Below are positions 44,276 to 59,607 of a DNA stretch of 59,607 nucleotides, in pieces. A program made the translations under genes and the position numbers. Source of the stretch: Carex sylvatica (lineage: Eukaryota > Streptophyta > Magnoliopsida > Poales > Cyperaceae); the NCBI GenBank assembly GCA_964058845.1, contig CAXKVR010000280.1:1-59607 (forward strand), given 5' to 3'. Numbering within the stretch: position 1 is the stretch's first letter; each line of letters starts with the position of its first letter. Below the pieces are notes generated by a model that did not search any database, was not told the origin of the DNA, and saw nothing but the letters and a program-made list of their open reading frames with translations.

Positions 44276-47200
44276 TTACCGAATAAACTTTTCAGGGATG
44301 TGAGAAATTTTATGCCAGTTTGGATCACTCGGATCTTTGCGACTCCTTGTGAACTCTTCATTGCAGTGACTGATATCAATACGGTGGACTGATGGTGGCA
44401 GTTCTTGAAGATATCTCAGATTTTCACAGTAACTGATATCCAGAATTTGGAGAGAACGAAGGAACAAAAGATTGGGCAACATGCGCATTTTACACTCATG
44501 AAAACTAATGTTTACAAGGGAAGAGAGACAGTGAAACACCTCAAATTCTTCTTCAGAAAAGCACTCTTTCTGTGACCCCCAAAGTAGTAGAAAAAGCAAA
44601 GAAGACAATCCTTCCCTTGAGACAAGTTGTTCAGCCAGTGACCATCTGCTGATGCAAAGTTCCTTCAACTTGGGCACCTTATCAGCATCTGAATAGCATT
44701 CGAGATTCTCACACCCAAGCACAAACAAATATTTAAGATTATTCAACTCATTTAAGCCCCTTAGTGAAACTATGTTTTGACAATATCCTATTATTAGTAT
44801 AACGAGCAACTTCAAATGACTAATTTGAAGATTTACTATAGTTGGGCAATCCCAAATAAATAAGTATTCTAGGGATACTAAATCCTGCAACAAACCATCC
44901 GGAGGGAGACAGCCCCAGAGGTGAAGATCTTTTAGAATACTAGATTTAGTTTTTCTCCCAGCTAATGATCCTGATGTTATTTCCACAGTGTTACTGCTGT
45001 TTGCAACAACTGGTATCTCAAAGGTGAGGACGGGGCAGTATTGGATTGTAAATTTCACAAGGGTGCTATGAGCGTCCAAACCACCAATTGAGGTAAGTAG
45101 CAGGCATCCCGTGATTTTGAGATCCATGAGACTGGTCAAGGAACTAAGCACCTCTTTAGCTATACATGTGATAGTTATGATATCCTGTAACTCAAGGTGG
45201 GTCAGGGTGGTAAGAACTTGTAAAGACCGTGCTAAGATTTTGTCTGTGATAAAGCATGATTTAATTGAAAGTTTCATCAGTGTAACAGGCAGGGATAGCT
45301 CATCATATGCGTCTTTAAGTTCGGAAATAAGGTCTAACCTTTTTTCTAAGCATTTTTTCAGATCATTCAAAGTTGTTGTATATGTTTGATCACCTGTATG
45401 ACCACCCAGCATCATTTTTCCAAGAAATTTAACACAGCTACGTTCATTTCTGTCAAGCGAATTCTCCAAGAAATTCACAATTTGGGATACTATTGTGTTC
45501 CTTATTGACGTTACCATCTCTAAATCTTCTTTCAACACAAAAGCAAGAGAGAGACAACGGAAAAATTTTAATCGAGTTAAATTTAAGGGAAGAGGTTCCC
45601 AAATTTTCAATCTAGGACAGTTAGAAAGTTCGAGATGCTTGAGATGAATAATGTTATCATGATTTTCTAAAATCCAACTGGGAAACCTCTTACCACTGTA
45701 TCCATTAATAGCCACCTCTTGTATTTCGGGAGGTGGACAAAGACCCTCTAGAATATCAACATCAACTTCTCTCATGACATCTTCACTTCCATAATCTCAA
45801 TAAAAGTGTAAATTCTGGATGCCCTTTTTCTCTGATAACTTTGCTTGATAGGCCTCTTCCCTACTTTCAACATTATGGAGATCATAAATAGATAACGATC
45901 CAAACAGATCTCTGAGGTGCTCCAATTGTTTCAGTTCATATCCCCTTCTTGTTCTAACATGAAATACCTCCAAATCTTGAAGTAATATTAGCCTCCCAAC
46001 ATAGGGGATTGCAGTAAACCTACCAGAATTGGAACTCGACTTCGAAATAGATAACACACGTAATTGGTAAAGCCTATTTAATGATTCAGGAATGGCATCT
46101 TCTTCAGTTGTCACAAATTTAAGGTACCGTAGGTTTCTCAACTGAACTGCAGATTTAGGAAATCTTTCAACAATAGCCCCTTTTATATCTACTACATATA
46201 ATTTGCTTGACTTCATAAAAAGAGCATCAAGGTCCACTTCTTTCAAACAGATATCAGATAATAATGATTTGTGAACAACCAATGTGCAGAGATCTTCTAG
46301 TTTGCATATTTTCTCCACATACTCACCGAGCATATTATCCACAATAGATATATGGCGTGTTTGCTTTGGAATCTCCTTTTTGTCGTACTTTTCAATTATA
46401 AAACATTCATTTTCAGAAACATGTTTAGCTAGATCATGCATAAGGTCATGCAAAGAGTAAATTTTACTACCTTCTTTGTCAACCTGAAAGAAAGAGCTAG
46501 AAATTAATTCTGAAATATACCAATTAGCAATATCCTTCCCATGTTCATTAGTACCCTCTGTTTCTATGAAGCCCTCTGAAATCCATAAATTAATCAAATG
46601 GTCATGACAAAAGGAATACCCTTTGGGGAACAAGCTGCAAAATGCAAAGCAACGTTGCACTGGAGGAGACAGGTGCTGGTAGCTCAAAAGAAGTGCACCC
46701 ATGGTATCATGTAACAAGGTTTTCTCTAGCATGGATGCCCAAAACTTTGGGTCCAGTTTTCTTCGTAACTGCCCGGCCACAGTTTTTGCGGCTAATGGTG
46801 ATCGATGTAATTTTTCTGCGATCTTCTTTCCTATGGACAGTAACCTTTCCTTCATGTGATTGTCACTGATTTGCGCATCACCTATTGCGTTACTGATAAA
46901 TAGCCATATGAATTGTTCATCATCAAGTTCCCGCAATGGGATTGTATACACAGCGCCCAAAGCTATTGCTGCTGCTTCAATCCGAGTAGTAACCAATATT
47001 TTGCTGCCTCCCTTACCGGCTCTTAAAGGGACAACTAGCTGCTCTAGTTCCTGTTCACTAACCCCTTTATCACACCAAACATCATCCAACACCAGAAAGT
47101 ACCTTTCTCCCCTTAATTTCTCTTCAAGTTTAGATTGTAGCCCTTCAAGCTTATCAAAACTGGGACAAGGCTCCTTAAAAGCGGACTCCCAAATCGTTTT

Positions 47201-47998
47201 CAAAATGGTGTGGACACTAAACTTTTGAGAAACATGAGCCCATATGACACGGTCGAAGTACTTGACTTCTCTCTCATGGTCACAAACATACTGTGCCAAG
47301 GTCGTCTTCCCCAACCCACCCATGCCCCATATTCCTATAACAGAGTAACACTTAGCATTACTAGATGATTCCGAGAAATTCTCCCGCAACAATTTTACAA
47401 TTTCATCCCTGTCCTTTTCACGACCAATAACTGTGGAACCCGGAACAGAAATGGTTTCCCTGTTCTGTTCATTGGAGCTCCGAGTTAAATAATTGCCACT
47501 ACTGCCTGGTAGGTTCATCAGGGGAACAAATTCCATTGCTTGATTAACAATTTTTTCCAGTTTCTCAAGGCTTTTAATGAGATTTTTCTTCTCAGATGAA
47601 AATCCCGGGAGCTTGCTCTTTAATTTCTTTAAATCAAATTTAGAAGTAGATGGAAAGAGGGAATTGACCTCCTTTTCAAGGCACTCGTACTCGACTAAAC
47701 CAAGCACATGCTCAGCCTCATAGAATGCAGACTTGAGATTCTGAAGCCACTTCTCGAGAGACGACCGGTGGGGGCTCTGCTGTGCAGCATCTGTCAGGAT
47801 AAGAAGCTGGGGTAGAATTGTGGTTTGGAGCTTTTCCAATTGTAAAAGAAGGGTTTGCTTTCGAGACTGAAACTTTGGAGGTAGATCTACTCCAAGTGCA
47901 TCAAAAAAATTGTTGAGGAACCGGCTTAGCACAGGGGAGATCAACCAACTGGCGGCTGAGAAGCTCCAGTTGATTGCAGCTGTGGTTACCGGATCCAT
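44276..47998 (-). pseudogene. CC-NB-ARC-LRR receptor, copy C, one nonsense codon
   Basis: Full-length counterpart of copy B (1241 codons including stop). The ATG at 47998 has the same CCACCATGG context, and CC, P-loop GMGGLGKTT, LVLDDVW, GSKILVTTR, CFAFCSLFP and LHDLMHDLA are all present (the first MHD is LHD, the second MHD intact). The only disabling change is TGA at 45797-45799 (codon 734), where copies A and B have TGG in DYGSEDV context; the frame then stays open to 44276. As it stands it encodes a 733-aa CC-NB-ARC protein with the first LRRs only. Truncated NLRs of this kind are sometimes expressed, so it could be a recent pseudogene or a truncated receptor. A G-to-A base change or a sequencing error both fit. 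Confidence 0.92.
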
Positions 47999-48110
47999 GG
48001 TGGATCCGTCTCAGGCAAGCTTCTTCCAGCTATTCTTGGCTATTGGGATTGGGAGGCAGGTGAGAGTAGTTGACTTCAATTTTGCTAAGTATGAAATAAC
48101 TTGATTGACC

Positions 48111-49006
48111 CGGTTGATAGCTTTGTCTATCTATTTGTTAGTTGTACAATTTGCAATTTTTTAAATTAATTTAATATGAAGTTAAAGCGGTCAATGCTTA
48201 GGAGCCCAAAACATATCCTCACGTAGTGCCTTCAACCCTCTGCAATTTGTAAATCTACCAGCGGCTACAAATTAACAAATGGTTGTGCCATTTTTGTCGA
48301 TGCTCAAAGAATCGCCACAGGGAAAAATGAAGGATCAGCATTGCCTCTAATACCAAACTTACCATGTTGATAAAGTAGTCTCACACCGTAAGAAAATATT
48401 TTTCCCTGAAAAGAAAACTTTTGATTTCCCGTTTAGAAGCAGACTTCAAAGTATTAATGTAAATCTGATGAGCCATGTATAAGAATCTTGTCATAATAAT
48501 AGGAATGTTGCTACAGTACTTAAGTACTTTACAAACTGTAAATCGGTCCATGCTATAGATTTATATTTCTATTTCTGAAGTTCAAACAATAAATTAAACC
48601 ATTCAACATGATCTTCCTATCTTAATTTTATATAATTTGTATTACTTTTTTAGATAGATAAAAAATTACTTTGATCTTAAGATTTTGGACCAATAAAAAT
48701 TGTTATTTTTTACTCATTTAGAAAATAGTAAAATGAATTCTAAAAATGTAAAATTTGGTATCCAATAAGTAAAAATGTTTACCCGATCTTTCTCTTTTAG
48801 TTCACCAATTACTTTTTACCCTCTATGCCAATTTTTTTAACCCGATACATTTCAGTTGCAGAGTTATTGATAAAATTGAGCAAGACCCTTCTTCTTTCTG
48901 ACTTATTCCCAGTTCTACATACAAAAACTAAAATAAACATAACATGACACCATGTCTTTTTTCACACGTTTTGCTTAAAATTACTTGTTAACTGTGGGTT
49001 ACTACA
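48111..49006. other. Intergenic between NLR copy C and ITPK4; degenerate foldback relic
   Basis: Contains the 48170-48275 segment shared with 40060-40175. At about 48500-48780 there is a badly eroded relative of the foldback MITEs (GCTACAGTACTTAAGTACTTTAC, ATTCAACATGATCTTCCTAT, TAAAATTTGGTATCC). The 3' flank of ITPK4 (48880-49006) is homologous to sequence beside the ITPK4 remnants. No gene. Confidence 0.6.
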
Positions 49007-52839
<3,833 letters not shown>

Positions 52840-55800
52840 CTCGGCTTTCCCAAGGAAAGATCGCAGAGAGAGTGGAAACTGGAAAGAGAGTGGGAAAGAA
52901 CCGGACAGGATTCCATTAAATCGATAGAAAAAGAAAAAATAAATAAAAAAAGTAATACACACTTGGAGTTTTGATTAAATAAGGGATTTTTTTTATAAAC
53001 CATAATTTACAAAAAAAAATTCTATGAAACTAATGTGATTATTTCTTTTTTTTAAAATCATAAGAATTAAAATGTCATTTCAATTTTGAATTTTTGTTTG
53101 CCGAAATCGTAATTCGATCTCAGGTATTTTCATAAATTTTCAACGTATTTTTTTCTCAAAATATATGAAAACAACTGGAATAGAAATAACAATTTGGTCT
53201 CAAAAAAAAAGAATTGAAATGGTATCTCGGTTCTTATGATTTTTTTGTAAAAAACAAAGCAATCAAATTGATTTGATAAAATTTATTTTTTATTTATGGT
53301 TTCTAAAAAAATAATCTTAAATAACGGCCCTTGGACTCGGTCTACAAGAAAAATAATTATACAGAGTTTTTAAGTATTATGTATTTATCATTTTGATATT
53401 TAAATTTCTTTAAATTTTAGGAAAAAATTCAGTGTATCCATGCAAACTATTAAAATAGTCAATTTATCCAAGATTTTTTTTTGTTTACATAACTTTTAAC
53501 ATAGTCAATTCATATATTTTTTGAAAATTTTTAATATCTTTTTTAGATAGGTACAAAATCATTGTTCCTGTATAATTTTTAAAATTTATAAATTTAATTT
53601 TCAAGCACGTTTTAATATAGCGATCGCGTTGATCAGTTTAGATCGACTATTTAGACTTTAAAAACAAATATAATAGATAATTTTAAGACACAATGAGACA
53701 TAACACATTTGAATGCTCCTCTTAAAATTATTAAGTTGTTATTATCTATCAAAAAGATAATATTTATAAGAAGATACACCATGATGATTATAATTGATTA
53801 ACAATTTAATTGAAAAAATATATTTTGTATTTTGGTATTAAATATAGGAGTGTTGGACCGACTTAGTACAAATTCAAAGCTTTAGAAATCAAAATAATAC
53901 TTTCAGATTCTAAAGATAAAAAAATGATAAATGAGTAATATAACTAAAGATTACTTGTGTAATTTACTCAACAAATTATGTTAAATTTATTTTACTATTA
54001 AAAGACGATGCTTCTTTAAATTTGGCTCTTGACCATTTAATTAATTTTTCTGGACATTAATTTCTTAACTCAAATTAAGATATTTTTTTAACTTTTTTTT
54101 TTTATTTCTTAATTCTAGTGTTGTGCTCACTTCACTATTTTATGAGCACAACAGAATCCGAACCCTTATCAAAGAAAGAAAAAAAGTTAGCGTAAATCAA
54201 ATGAATAAATTCAATCGATGATGTGAACACTTTGAGAGGCCCCCAAGGAATATTTGGCAGCATTTAACAAATATTTTTACACTTCGATTTGAGAGAGTAA
54301 CACAATTTTTCAGAAATCAACGCTTTGCAATTTCGCTCTACCTTCCAAATTAACAGTAAGCATTTACCTTCATTTTCTTTCTCGTTCACCTCTTCTGGAG
54401 CAGGAGAAATTATCGAACAACTACGGTCTAGAATGAGACTCTCTTCCACACAGTATTTCTTCCTTCATCTCCCTCTGCGTACCTCTAATTGAAGCACAAT
54501 CTTAGTTTAAAATTGACCTGGGTATCAAGAAGCCTCACCGCCATCACTGTAAGTTCTCAATGTTAGTATAAGTGTTGGTTGAGTTGAAACTTAGTTGTGA
54601 TCAGTGTTGTAAATAATGGTATGCAGTTGTCGGACGGATATAGATATGATACCGCTAAGTGATTAATTAGAAATAATCAGAAATAATTAGTTGAGAATAT
54701 CCGTGATAGTTTGGTCGCTGCTAACGACTAATCGAACGATTAATCGGTCTAAATAGCCAGTTTTTACAACACTGCTCACAACACGAGCAAATTTAATGAG
54801 TTTGAAGGAGGGGATGAGTGTAAGGATGTAAATTCATGGTCACATTGTGTCGTGATTAGTTATGTTATGGTTTAAATTATGTATTTTATCGTGATCAAAT
54901 TAAGTGTATCATAACATGTAAGTCGAGTGGTGTTGATCGTATTTGATCATGTATAATTATATTTTTGTTTCAAATTTCAAATTTGTTTAAGAGAATACCA
55001 TAAAATTTGTTGAAAATGTAGAAAGATTATAAACAATTATATAATAAAAAAAATAAAGGTGTAAACAATATTTGCGCATAAAAATAAATTTATTGTTCTA
55101 AATTTGTGATTGAAATAAATAATGACATAAATTTGATGTTGTTATATCAGGTATAGTCATATTTGATACGTGTCGTACCATTCCATATTCTATCATGCAT
55201 ATGCATAAGCAGATTGATTTGTATGTCGTGTTCAGAGGCAGATCTAAAGCTTAACTAAAAATGACTAAGTTACTCTTATAATTTCAAAATTTTAATTATG
55301 TTTATTAAAATTTGATTGAATTTTATTTTTTCATAATTTTTATATAATCTAGCCTTATTTATAAAATATCAAATGTAAATTTGTAATCTAATAGTTAGAT
55401 TTTTATATCCCTCATATAAAATAAAATAAAATAAATACATCTGTGTTCTTTAAAATTTGTAACGCAAGTAAATCTATTTTCTGATCTTCATAAAAAAATG
55501 TGCACTAAATTCAATTATTCAGCCTTTTTAGTTATTACTTAATGCATGTATGTTTAGACTGTGCAAATATTAGTATAAAAATAGAGAAAATGAGATTAGT
55601 AAATGATAATAGAGCGAACATAGTGATTTTCATATTAATTATACAATAGTGCTAATATGGTGTTATTTATGTTAGTAAAAATATTGTTTATATTGTACAT
55701 TTGAATTAGTGAAAGATGCAATCGAGAAAAAACAGTATTAATATAGTGCTAATGAAAATGAAACAGAGACAAGTGGAATCTCAAAATAATTGTTACGACG

Positions 55801-56135
55801 TAAAAATGACAGAAGCGTTGTGAATTTTGTTAAAATATGACTGTGTTAGAAAAACTTCGATAAAGAAACATATTTTTTCTCTCTCTTTTACACACAAAAA
55901 TAGTAGTTATTACAACATTTATAAAAAATAAAAAATTAGTATTGTTCTAATTATTACAAATAGCAAAAAAAAAATTGTTTAGATTAATTTACATAACTAT
56001 TGTCAATAATAGCTAATTTTGAATTAGCTGCTAAAAGAAAATTCCTTCAATGAGAAGCTTGAATAAGATTGAATTCCAGATTTATGCGAAAAGCATGTAT
56101 TCTAGAGTACTCTATACTCGAATTCATGTAATCTG
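52840..56135. other. AT-rich intergenic between ITPK4 and SRP72
   Basis: The first about 120 bp (52840-52960) are the 5' flank of ITPK4. A one-armed foldback relic lies at about 53510-53660 (TTTTTAGATAGGTACAAAATCA, GATCGACTATTTAGACTTT). At 54542-54544 a minus-strand ATG starts a stretch like the first codons of ITPK4 (see findings). The minus-strand frame 54449-54365 (MEESLILDRSCSII, donor-like GTAAATG after it) is unassigned. No gene is supported. Confidence 0.5.
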
Positions 56136-56527
56136 AGTTAACTCAAATTTTACGTTTAGATCCACACCGTCCAATCTGATTCAGTACGAATATTGAAGGA
56201 TCCCCTGGCATTCCACCTTGAACCAGATTGACACTGAATCTGATCGGACGACTGACATCTAAGCTCAAAATTAAAGTTACTTCAGAGGATCTGGACCCTT
56301 TATACCCAGCTTCTCCGGTTTCTCATCTCCCTCAGTTAACTCAAAATTTTCTTTTAGATCTAGACCGTCTAATCTGCTTCAGCACGAATATTGAAGGATC
56401 CCGGGCATTCCACCTCAAACTAGATTGACACTGAATATGATTGGACGACGGAGATCTAAACTTAAAAATAAAGTTACTTCAGAGGATCTGGACTACTATA
56501 TACCCAGCTTCTCCGTCTTCTCATCTC
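56136..56527. repeat. 198-bp direct duplication in the SRP72 promoter
   Basis: Positions 56136-56333 and 56334-56527 are tandem copies (shared GAATATTGAAGGATCCC, AAAGTTACTTCAGAGGATCTGGAC, TATACCCAGCTTCTCCG). Each unit also has inverted ends (TTTAGATC..GACCGTC against GACGACGGAGATCTAAAC), so it may be a duplicated small foldback element. The downstream copy ends about 44 bp before the SRP72 start codon and has TATATACCC, a possible TATA box. Confidence 0.85.
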
Positions 56528-56570
56528 CCACCCTAACGCCTCCTCTCTCTCTCTCTTCCCCGACAATTCC

Positions 56571-59500
56571 ATGGCGCCGAAATCGAAGGAGAAACCCAAA
56601 CCATCTCCTGCGACTAGCACCACGTCGCCTCCCCTAGAAGATCTCTTCGCTACTCTCAATCGCCATGTCGAGAATTACGAGTACGCCAAAGTCGTCAAGG
56701 TCGCCGACCAAGGTTGACGAAATTACCATCCTTCTTTAATTTCTCCTCTCATTTTGATGGCTACACTGTTTATTTAGTTAGGATCTAGTGTTTCATATCT
56801 CTAGAACTGATTTGATTTCTCATCCAAAATTCGATCTGTGGAACTTGTGAGCCAAGCGAGGCTGGGATGGTAGAGATTGAAATTTGAGGGCTTGAGAAGA
56901 GTGAAGTAATTGCTCCTCTTGGTGCATTTTCCAGTGAAAATTGTGATAGTTGTTGATTGTTTGAAACAATGCAAATTTACATTGCCTTCATCTTCTGATT
57001 TAATTGCTTGCTATTTCTTTTCTGGCAATGCTGTACATCTAAAATATATATTATTGTACCTTGATTGAAATCATATGGGAAGGTGCAGCTCTTTTGCATC
57101 ACTCATTTTAATTAATGGAAATACTTGGTACTGACCCAAAGTGTGTTTCAACACTTCCATTTATTTTTCTTATTTTTATTTTTAATTGATGGATACACTT
57201 TCTTGGTTTGACTTTTTTGCTTTATTTTTGGTCTCAGTATTGGCAATTGCACCTGGAGATGAGGATGCGATTAAATGCAAGGTAGTTGCTTTGATCAAAT
57301 CTGAGGCAACCGACAAGGCTCTCAAAACCATCAAAGCAGCCTCTTCCCTTTCAAGCGATCTCAGTTTCTACAAGGTTTGTTAACCCTCTAGATTTTCAGC
57401 TCATTTTTAAATATGAACCTAAACATTACTTTTAGCAAAGATAATTCCAAGGAATGACTCGGTAAATGCTGCTTTTTACAAGACAGCATGACATGATTTA
57501 CACTCTACCAATGTCAGTTTCATTGACTTGATGCTGCTTTAGCATAAAATAACATTCTTCTGGGTTGGTAACTTTTAATAAGAGTATGTGGAGACTAAAA
57601 CTTTTTGTATGACTTGTATGTATGTAGGCATATTGCCATTATATGCAGAACCAACTTGAAGAGGCGCTTGAATCAATACAAGGCCAGGAGAAAACCCCTA
57701 TGGTACTCCAACTTGAATCCCAAATTTTCTACCGGCTGGGGAAGATGGAATCATGCATTGACAGCTACAAAAAGCTTCAGAAATTCAATGTCGATTCAGA
57801 CGATCTCAAAGCAAACATCATTGGTGCTCTTGTTGCGGGAGAAAGATCTGAAGAAGTTGATGCAACTATGAGCGCTTTAAAGGCCAAGTCCTCAAAGAAT
57901 TTTGAAATTGTGTATAATTCTGCTTGTGCATTGGTTGCGAAGAAGAAGTTTGCAGAGGCTGAGGAAGTTCTTCTCAATGCTCGGAGGTATGCTTGTCTTT
58001 TGGTGCCTTACTGGTTATGACTAATAGTGGTGCAAATTGCTAAAAAGTCCTGAAATTGTACAGAATTGGCCAAGAGTATTTGATGAATGATGATTATGCC
58101 GAGGATGAGATAGAAACCGAGCTTGCTCCCATAGCTGTGCAGCTTGGTTTTGTTCGACAGGTTAGCAAAATTTTTAACTGAACTTTTGAAAAGAAAAAAG
58201 AAAAAAAGAAAAAGGAGAAGTTTGAGCTCAGAGACTTTACAATGTTGCGAAAATAATCTCTTAGATGTATGCATTGATGGATAGATTAAGAATGTTCAAA
58301 TGACGAAATTAGCCTTAACGTGGGCTCACTCCCAAAAATAAGAAAAAGAAAAGATTGTCAACAGCACTTTGGACATTTTGTGAACAAAAATAGATAAGAT
58401 CTTTTTAATATTTTGCTTTGCAGATGATGGGACGTGGCCAAGAATCGATTGATGAGTACAATGCAGTACTAAGCCGAAACTTGGCAGATGCTTCGTCTCT
58501 GGCAATTGCAACCAATAATCTGATTGTACTAAGAAATGGAAAGGAGGTGGCAGATAGTCTGAGAAAACTGGACAAGATTATATCAAAAGGCAACAGTGAA
58601 AAACCCTTTGAACTTTCAAATGGTCTTGATTTTCGGTTGAATCCTAAACAGAAGGAGGCAGTATACTCCAACCGAGTTCTTCTCCTTCTTCAGGCAAACA
58701 AGACTGATCAGGTTTGGAAAATTTCCCTTTCTATTACTTTTCCTAAATATATGCAAACAAGATTTGGACCAACAACTTGCTGTCTAGATTTAAATAAACT
58801 AATATCATAAAGCTTTGTTTTTTCAACCCTTGTGGAAGCAATTTGTTAATAGTGTCAAACTTATACTTCTGTGCACTAACCTGATAAAAATGTGCTTGTG
58901 AATATTCTGTTACAGGCTCAAGAGCTAGTCACTGCACTCCAAGAAATGTACCCAAAGAGTATAACACCTATACTGCTTCAAGCAGCAGTATTTGTCAGAG
59001 AGAAAAAGGTCCCAAAAGCTGAAGAGATACTAACCCAGTATTCCAACAAGTACCCCAAAAATTGCACGCCAGTTCTTCTTGCTCTGGCTCAAATTGCAGC
59101 TACTGCCGGCCACTTCCAAATCTCCTCAGAGGCTCTCTTGAAAATTTCCGAAATCCAACACATGCCGGCCACAGTGGCAACACTGGTCTCCTTGTGGGAG
59201 CGTTTGGGTGACATTAGCAATGCAACTGCAGTGCTTGATGCATCCATTGAATGGTGGAAGCATGCCATGGATGGAGAGAGAAACCTCTCTGTCTTGATGC
59301 CGAAGGCAGCTTCTTTTAAGTTGAAACATGGCAAGGAAGGAGAAGCAGCTGGGTTGTATGAGGAGCTGGTAAAGAGTCAAGGGAGTGTTGAAGCCTTGGT
59401 AGGACTGGTACAGACAGCTGCCAAGTCAGATCTGGAGAAAGCAGAGCGGTACGAGAAGAAGCTGAAACCATTACCTGGATTAAAGGGGGTTGATGTGGAG

Positions 59501-59607
59501 GCATTGGAGAAGACTTCTGGTGCGAAGCATGTTGAAGGCGGGACCCATGTGACCAAAATGGAGATCTCAGATGAGGTATTTATATATCAGTTTGTTGTTT
59601 CTTTCGC
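56571..59607 (+). CDS. SRP72: Signal recognition particle 72 kDa subunit (SRP72), 5' part
   Basis: Start ATG at 56571 (CCATGGCGCC context). Six exons are visible, all in phase: 56571-56712, 57238-57374, 57628-57986, 58064-58160, 58424-58711, 58916-59575 (561 codons). The last donor is ATGAG^GTATTT, and the gene continues past the window. The protein begins MAPKSKEKPKPSP, then has helical TPR-type repeats: LFATLNRHVENYEYAKVV, AYCHYMQNQLEEALESI, LESQIFYRLGKMESCIDSY, NSACALVAKKKFAEAEEVL, later AAVFVREKKVPKAEEILTQY. These match the N-terminal TPR half of SRP72, which holds SRP68 in the signal recognition particle for ER targeting. The C-terminal RNA-binding part is outside the window. No lesion is seen. 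Confidence 0.95.

Larger units (their letters stand above)
42420..48110. repeat. Duplicated block C
   Basis: Co-linear with blocks A and B from the segment before the ITPK4 remnant through the NLR and about 110 bp of its 5' flank. It has no large insertions and serves as a second empty-site reference for the copia element. Confidence 0.85.

Noticed and set aside
54264..54449. 61-codon minus-strand ORF (MEESLILDRSCSII) as a gene
   Set aside because: A loose resemblance to an ITPK4 N-terminus was noticed, but no continuing exons were found and the match is too weak.

Overview
The window is nuclear DNA of a flowering plant, most likely a eudicot; I cannot name the species. The evidence is AT-rich intergenic DNA, spliced genes with GT/AG introns, plant-specific families (CC-NB-ARC-LRR receptors, ITPK4-type inositol phosphate kinase, plant mobile domain protein, filament-like plant protein), and dense plant transposons with target-site duplications (TSDs). 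I saw no rRNA, tRNA, CRISPR or bacterial-type features.

Left part (1-6.6 kb): decayed DNA. It begins inside a probable long LTR (reverse orientation, 1-1825), then a two-exon remnant of a peptidyl-serine galactosyltransferase-like gene with a foldback MITE in its intron, a hAT-like MITE with a perfect 8-bp TSD (4323-5034), and a filament-like plant protein fragment that this MITE cut off.

Middle (6.6-48.1 kb): an array of three duplicated blocks. Each carries one minus-strand CC-NB-ARC-LRR immune receptor gene and, downstream of it, a remnant of the last two exons of an ITPK4 gene. Block A (receptor at 23.5-27.4 kb) lost its 5' end, has a 265-bp tandem duplication at its 3' end, and was invaded by an 8.8-kb Mutator-like element and a 5.4-kb Ty1/copia element. 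Block B (34.2-38.0 kb) holds the only intact receptor ORF (1243 codons). Block C (44.3-48.0 kb) is full length apart from one TGA codon. Comparing blocks gives natural empty sites for the Mutator-like, copia and hAT-like insertions, which fixes their ends.

The Mutator-like element (7397-16202; 9-bp TSD AAATTCTAG; about 190-220 bp terminal inverted repeats) holds two convergent genes, each read inward from its own end: a plant mobile domain gene (8 coding exons, one internal TGA) and a MULE transposase (3 exons; MuDR domain, DDE residues, SWIM zinc finger). This layout resembles the two-gene MuDR element, with a plant mobile domain protein in the place of mudrB. It is the most interesting system in the window.

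Right part (48.1-59.6 kb): a complete 12-exon ITPK4-like kinase gene on the minus strand (49007-52839, 487 aa), with a foldback MITE in intron 10; about 3.3 kb of AT-rich DNA; then the start of an SRP72 gene (signal recognition particle subunit) on the plus strand, with a duplicated promoter segment. ITPK4 and SRP72 look like the stable housekeeping genes beside a fast-changing receptor and transposon region.
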